Source: Verrucomicrobia bacterium Tous-C9LFEB
GTDB taxonomy: Bacteria; Acidobacteriota; Terriglobia; Terriglobales; Acidobacteriaceae
Direction: 5' to 3'
Assembly (NCBI GenBank): GCA_903970445.1
Contig: CAJCIP010000017.1
Coordinates: 1-64,000, forward strand
Length of the DNA stretch: 64,000 nucleotides
The notes beneath the pieces are model-generated. The model was not told where the DNA came from. It saw nothing but the letters and a program-made list of their open reading frames with translations, and did not search any database. The position numbers and the translations under genes are program-made. Every line of letters starts with the position of its first letter. Position 1 is the stretch's first letter. Below, one piece after another: positions 61,450 to 64,000 of the stretch.

Positions 61450-64000
61450 TTAGAACAGGCGCTCCGCGCGACGCAAATTGCCTGCCGTGCCGATGTTTAC
61501 CAGCGTGAAGTTGAAGCGCTCTACACCTTCGTTGCGGACTGAGCCAAGCTCGTATTTGCGATATTCCACCGACAGGCCGCAGCAATTCCAGTTGTAGCTT
61601 GCCTGCACCGAGCCATACTGCAGGCTGCCGAGGTTCAGGTCGATGCCGGCGTTTGCCGCTGCCGATAGCCCCGGCTTGGTAGGCATGCCGTAGCCAAGCA
61701 GCATACGCATCTGCGAGAAGCTCGATGTCGGCGATCCGACCAGCTTAGCGACACCATTGCTGTCGATATTTTCTGTATAGAAGCGGCCTGGCGCGTTCAA
61801 CTGCGCGAAAGAGACGCCGCCAAAGACGGGACCTTCGTGCGCATCGATAAAGATATTGGAGCTCGTAAACTTCTTTGCACCTGTGTCCAGGTCGAAGTCC
61901 CATTCAACATCGGTGTGGCTGGAGGTGCGAAAACGCATGCGCGAGACGAGCGGCGAGATGCTTCGAGGCTCCGTGAGAAAGGCCACGCCGGAGAGCGACA
62001 GTGTCGTGTCGAAGATATTGCGACGGCTATTGGTCACGGCACCGCCGAAGGTTGGATCGAAGAAATGCCGTTGGGCGAGCTTCCAGCTAAACCATTCCGT
62101 TTGCTGGTACGGTATCGTGACACGCGCACACGGATCGTGGTGACGCGCGTGGCTTTGCAAAGGTACATCCGGCGCGGTAGCTGAAGCGTTGGGGATGCCG
62201 TTGGCGTCCGTGGAAGAGTCAGCCGTGGGGTCGAGCACATCTGGCGTAGGATTCTCCGGCGGTGCGGCGCCGGAGTCTAGCGCCGTTTGCGCGTCGTATC
62301 CTACCTGCCCAGGTTGCGCCGGACACCCTGGCGGCAGCGGCTTGGGCTTCTGGGCTGCGGTCTTGAAGTAGAGATGCTGCGTCACGCCGTATTCCAGCTC
62401 GTCCGTGTCGCTGTACAAATCAACGTCGTCGAAGCGCAGAGTGTTCAGAAAGCTATTCACGCCATGCACGTTGCGGTATGTAATCTCCGGCTCGATCGTA
62501 TGGCGCACCTCTGTGCCGAAGAGGTGTTGCATCGAACGTGGTATCTCGAACGTGCGTTCCATAGTCGGCGGATCGATGTGGATGTTTAAATCGACGGCTG
62601 CGCGGTTGAGTGAGTTTGTGGACTCGACCGGCACGACACCTTGCGCCTGCCTGGAACGCGAATAGAACGTTTCGCGCACGGCAACACTGCTCATTGTGTG
62701 CCAGCCTCCGCCCGAAAGCGGAAGCGAGAGTTCCGGCTCGATATCGACACGCTCGACAATGCCGGAAGAAGTGAAGTTCGGCTGAGATCGCTTCAAGCCT
62801 GCGGCAGAGCCCGTCAGGCTCCAGAAAAAGGGTGAGTTCGCGATGCGGTGATCCACTGCGTCGAAGTCGACCGACGGCGCATGAAAGATGCGCACCTGCT
62901 GCCCCGGTATGGTGCCGATCGGCACACGCTTCAGGCCCTGGTATCTATCCACGCGAGCGTCCACCGAGTAGCCGTCATCCTGGCGAACGACGTAGGCCGT
63001 TGAATTGATGTCTGAGCTGACCGCCTGATTGAAGTTTTCGGTGAACGCTTCGCGATACACGTAGGAGCTGAGGTATTCGGCATCACCCACAGCGCGCATT
63101 GTTGGCGTAAGCTGCCGCCGGAAAGAGGCTGTGACATCCTGCCCGCCCTGATTCGTGTACAGTCCCGTCGTTGAATCGATGAAGCCACGGTCCTGAAGCG
63201 CCGTGAAGTGCGCGTTGAAGAACTCGTCTCCGACGCCGCGATAGCGAAACGTTCCGGACTCCGAAAAGCCGCGCGAGGAAAAGTACTCCATGCCTGCGGT
63301 CAAATCAGCAGAACGGCCCAAGGCAAAGTACGCGCTTTCGCCGAAGACAAAGCCTTTGGTGCTCGACTGACTGATGACGGGAATGAGCAGCCCCGACTGC
63401 CGCTTTTGCGCGTCGATCGGATGCGTCACGTATGGAAGGAAGAGCACCGGCACGCCGAGGAGCTTGAACGTAGAGTTCTTCGCGCGAGCCTCTTCGCCAT
63501 TCAGAGAGAACTGTTTGGAAATCAACTGCCAGTCCGGCCGGGGAAGAAGGCAGGACGTGACAGCTCCTTCATAAATCTCGTAATTCTCCGGACCGGTCTT
63601 CACCACCATCCGGCCGGAAAACAGCACCGGGTTCGCGTTGCTATACGAACCCTGCGTCAGAGCGTGAAGTCCGACTGATCCAGACACGTCATAGAAGCGG
63701 CCCAGCTCTGTTTTTACGTTGTAGGTGCCGTGGGAGGCTTCAAGATATTCGCCGTTGGTGCCACCGGAGAGTCGCAGGTGGCCGTTCGCCGTGATGTCGC
63801 CCGTCTCTTCGTCATAGCTGATCGTGTCAGCCTGAAAGGTGCGGCCCTCGTAATGCACCACCACATGTCCGGAGAGCATCTTGATGCTGCCCTGCACCGT
63901 GAGGCTGTCGGCATCGGTCGAGCTCTGCGGAACGGGCTTGCCGGTGCCGATGACCGTAGCGCGCGGCAGCGTGTCCAGGTCGGGCGTTCCGCTGGCGTTT
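61450..64000 (-). CDS. lptD: LPS-assembly protein LptD (partial, 5' end beyond the window)
   Basis: At least 850 residues are in the window; the frame continues to the right edge, so the N-terminus and start are missing (a GTG at 63897 is only internal). The N-terminal part is OstA/LptA-like (MLSGHVVVHYEGRTFQADTISYDEETGDITANGHLRLS, beta-jellyroll), followed by the LptD C-terminal barrel (GTEVRHTIEPEITYRNVHG). It inserts lipopolysaccharide into the outer membrane, so the cell has an LPS-type outer membrane. Two cysteine pairs typical of LptD disulfides are not clearly seen here, apart from NCCG near the end. Confidence 0.93.
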   Translation of the reverse strand, partial: NASGTPDLDTLPRATVIGTGKPVPQSSTDADSLTVQGSIKMLSGHVVVHYEGRTFQADTISYDEETGDITANGHLRLSGGTNGEYLEASHGTYNVKTELGRFYDVSGSVGLHALTQGSYSNANPVLFSGRMVVKTGPENYEIYEGAVTSCLLPRPDWQLISKQFSLNGEEARAKNSTFKLLGVPVLFLPYVTHPIDAQKRQSGLLIPVISQSSTKGFVFGESAYFALGRSADLTAGMEYFSSRGFSESGTFRYRGVGDEFFNAHFTALQDRGFIDSTTGLYTNQGGQDVTASFRRQLTPTMRAVGDAEYLSSYVYREAFTENFNQAVSSDINSTAYVVRQDDGYSVDARVDRYQGLKRVPIGTIPGQQVRIFHAPSVDFDAVDHRIANSPFFWSLTGSAAGLKRSQPNFTSSGIVERVDIEPELSLPLSGGGWHTMSSVAVRETFYSRSRQAQGVVPVESTNSLNRAAVDLNIHIDPPTMERTFEIPRSMQHLFGTEVRHTIEPEITYRNVHGVNSFLNTLRFDDVDLYSDTDELEYGVTQHLYFKTAAQKPKPLPPGCPAQPGQVGYDAQTALDSGAAPPENPTPDVLDPTADSSTDANGIPNASATAPDVPLQSHARHHDPCARVTIPYQQTEWFSWKLAQRHFFDPTFGGAVTNSRRNIFDTTLSLSGVAFLTEPRSISPLVSRMRFRTSSHTDVEWDFDLDTGAKKFTSSNIFIDAHEGPVFGGVSFAQLNAPGRFYTENIDSNGVAKLVGSPTSSFSQMRMLLGYGMPTKPGLSAAANAGIDLNLGSLQYGSVQASYNWNCCGLSVEYRKYELGSVRNEGVERFNFTLVNIGTAGNLRRAERLF

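Overview
The window reads as chromosomal DNA of a Gram-negative soil bacterium, most likely an Acidobacteriota of the Acidobacteriaceae/Terriglobales type (Granulicella, Terriglobus, Edaphobacter and relatives). This is inferred from gene content: an Oar-like TonB-dependent receptor with an N-terminal carboxypeptidase-regulatory domain, two VWFA-type secreted proteins of the kind common in Acidobacteria, an exosortase fused to an EpsI-like domain, LptD and other outer-membrane genes, and intergenic regions full of short palindromic and 7-nt repeats. No rRNA, tRNA, CRISPR array, prophage or intact insertion sequence was recognised.

Layout. 1-6.1 kb: a gene tail, the large receptor (minus strand) and a RodZ-like HTH membrane protein, separated by repeat-rich spacers. 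6.1-13.2 kb: orphan ABC permease, GT-C glycosyltransferase, DsbA-like protein, a decayed VapBC module, a UvrC-like protein, a frameshifted DUF4262 gene and a UPF0175 gene. 13.2-19 kb: rpe, a BamD-like TPR protein and valS. 19-20.9 kb: small hypotheticals. 21-28.4 kb: a plus-strand run of birA, coaX, an unknown gene, a TrmA/RlmD-type RNA methyltransferase, a small membrane protein, comEC and an unknown gene. 28.5-36.8 kb (minus): NHL-repeat lipoprotein, exosortase, glk, pgl, zwf and an SDR. 36.8-37.7 kb: higBA with a frameshifted toxin. 37.8-43.7 kb (minus): VWA protein, rpiA, DUF3800 protein, small unknown, tkt and a Crp/Fnr regulator. 43.8-47.7 kb: cold-shock protein, small membrane protein, GH15 glucoamylase and superoxide dismutase. 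47.9-56.7 kb (plus): RND permease, adaptor and TolC operon, a DUF2071-like gene and a BAX-inhibitor-like protein. 57-64 kb: adenosine-deaminase family enzyme, two small unknowns, second VWA protein, DsbA-like lipoprotein and the 3' part of lptD, which runs off the right edge.

Function. Sugar metabolism is concentrated here: GH15 glucoamylase would release glucose, glk phosphorylates it, zwf and pgl feed the oxidative pentose phosphate pathway, and rpe, rpiA and tkt run the non-oxidative branch. gnd and tal are not in the window. Envelope functions form the second theme: RND efflux, LptD, BamD-like protein, TonB receptor, exosortase and DsbA-like proteins.

The most unusual observations are (1) a family of intergenic repeats whose inner hairpin differs between copies while base pairing is kept; (2) an in-frame block in valS of about 50 residues that looks like intergenic repeat DNA turned into protein; (3) five exact 15-residue repeats in the cytoplasmic tail of the RND adaptor; (4) two decaying toxin-antitoxin modules; and (5) a UvrC-like protein that keeps a UvrC-type cysteine set but has a degenerate GIY-YIG motif. 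I did not find a clear, wholly new multi-gene system. Start sites were chosen by ribosome-binding sites and domain boundaries where these were visible. Family names are from recognition of motifs, not from searches.
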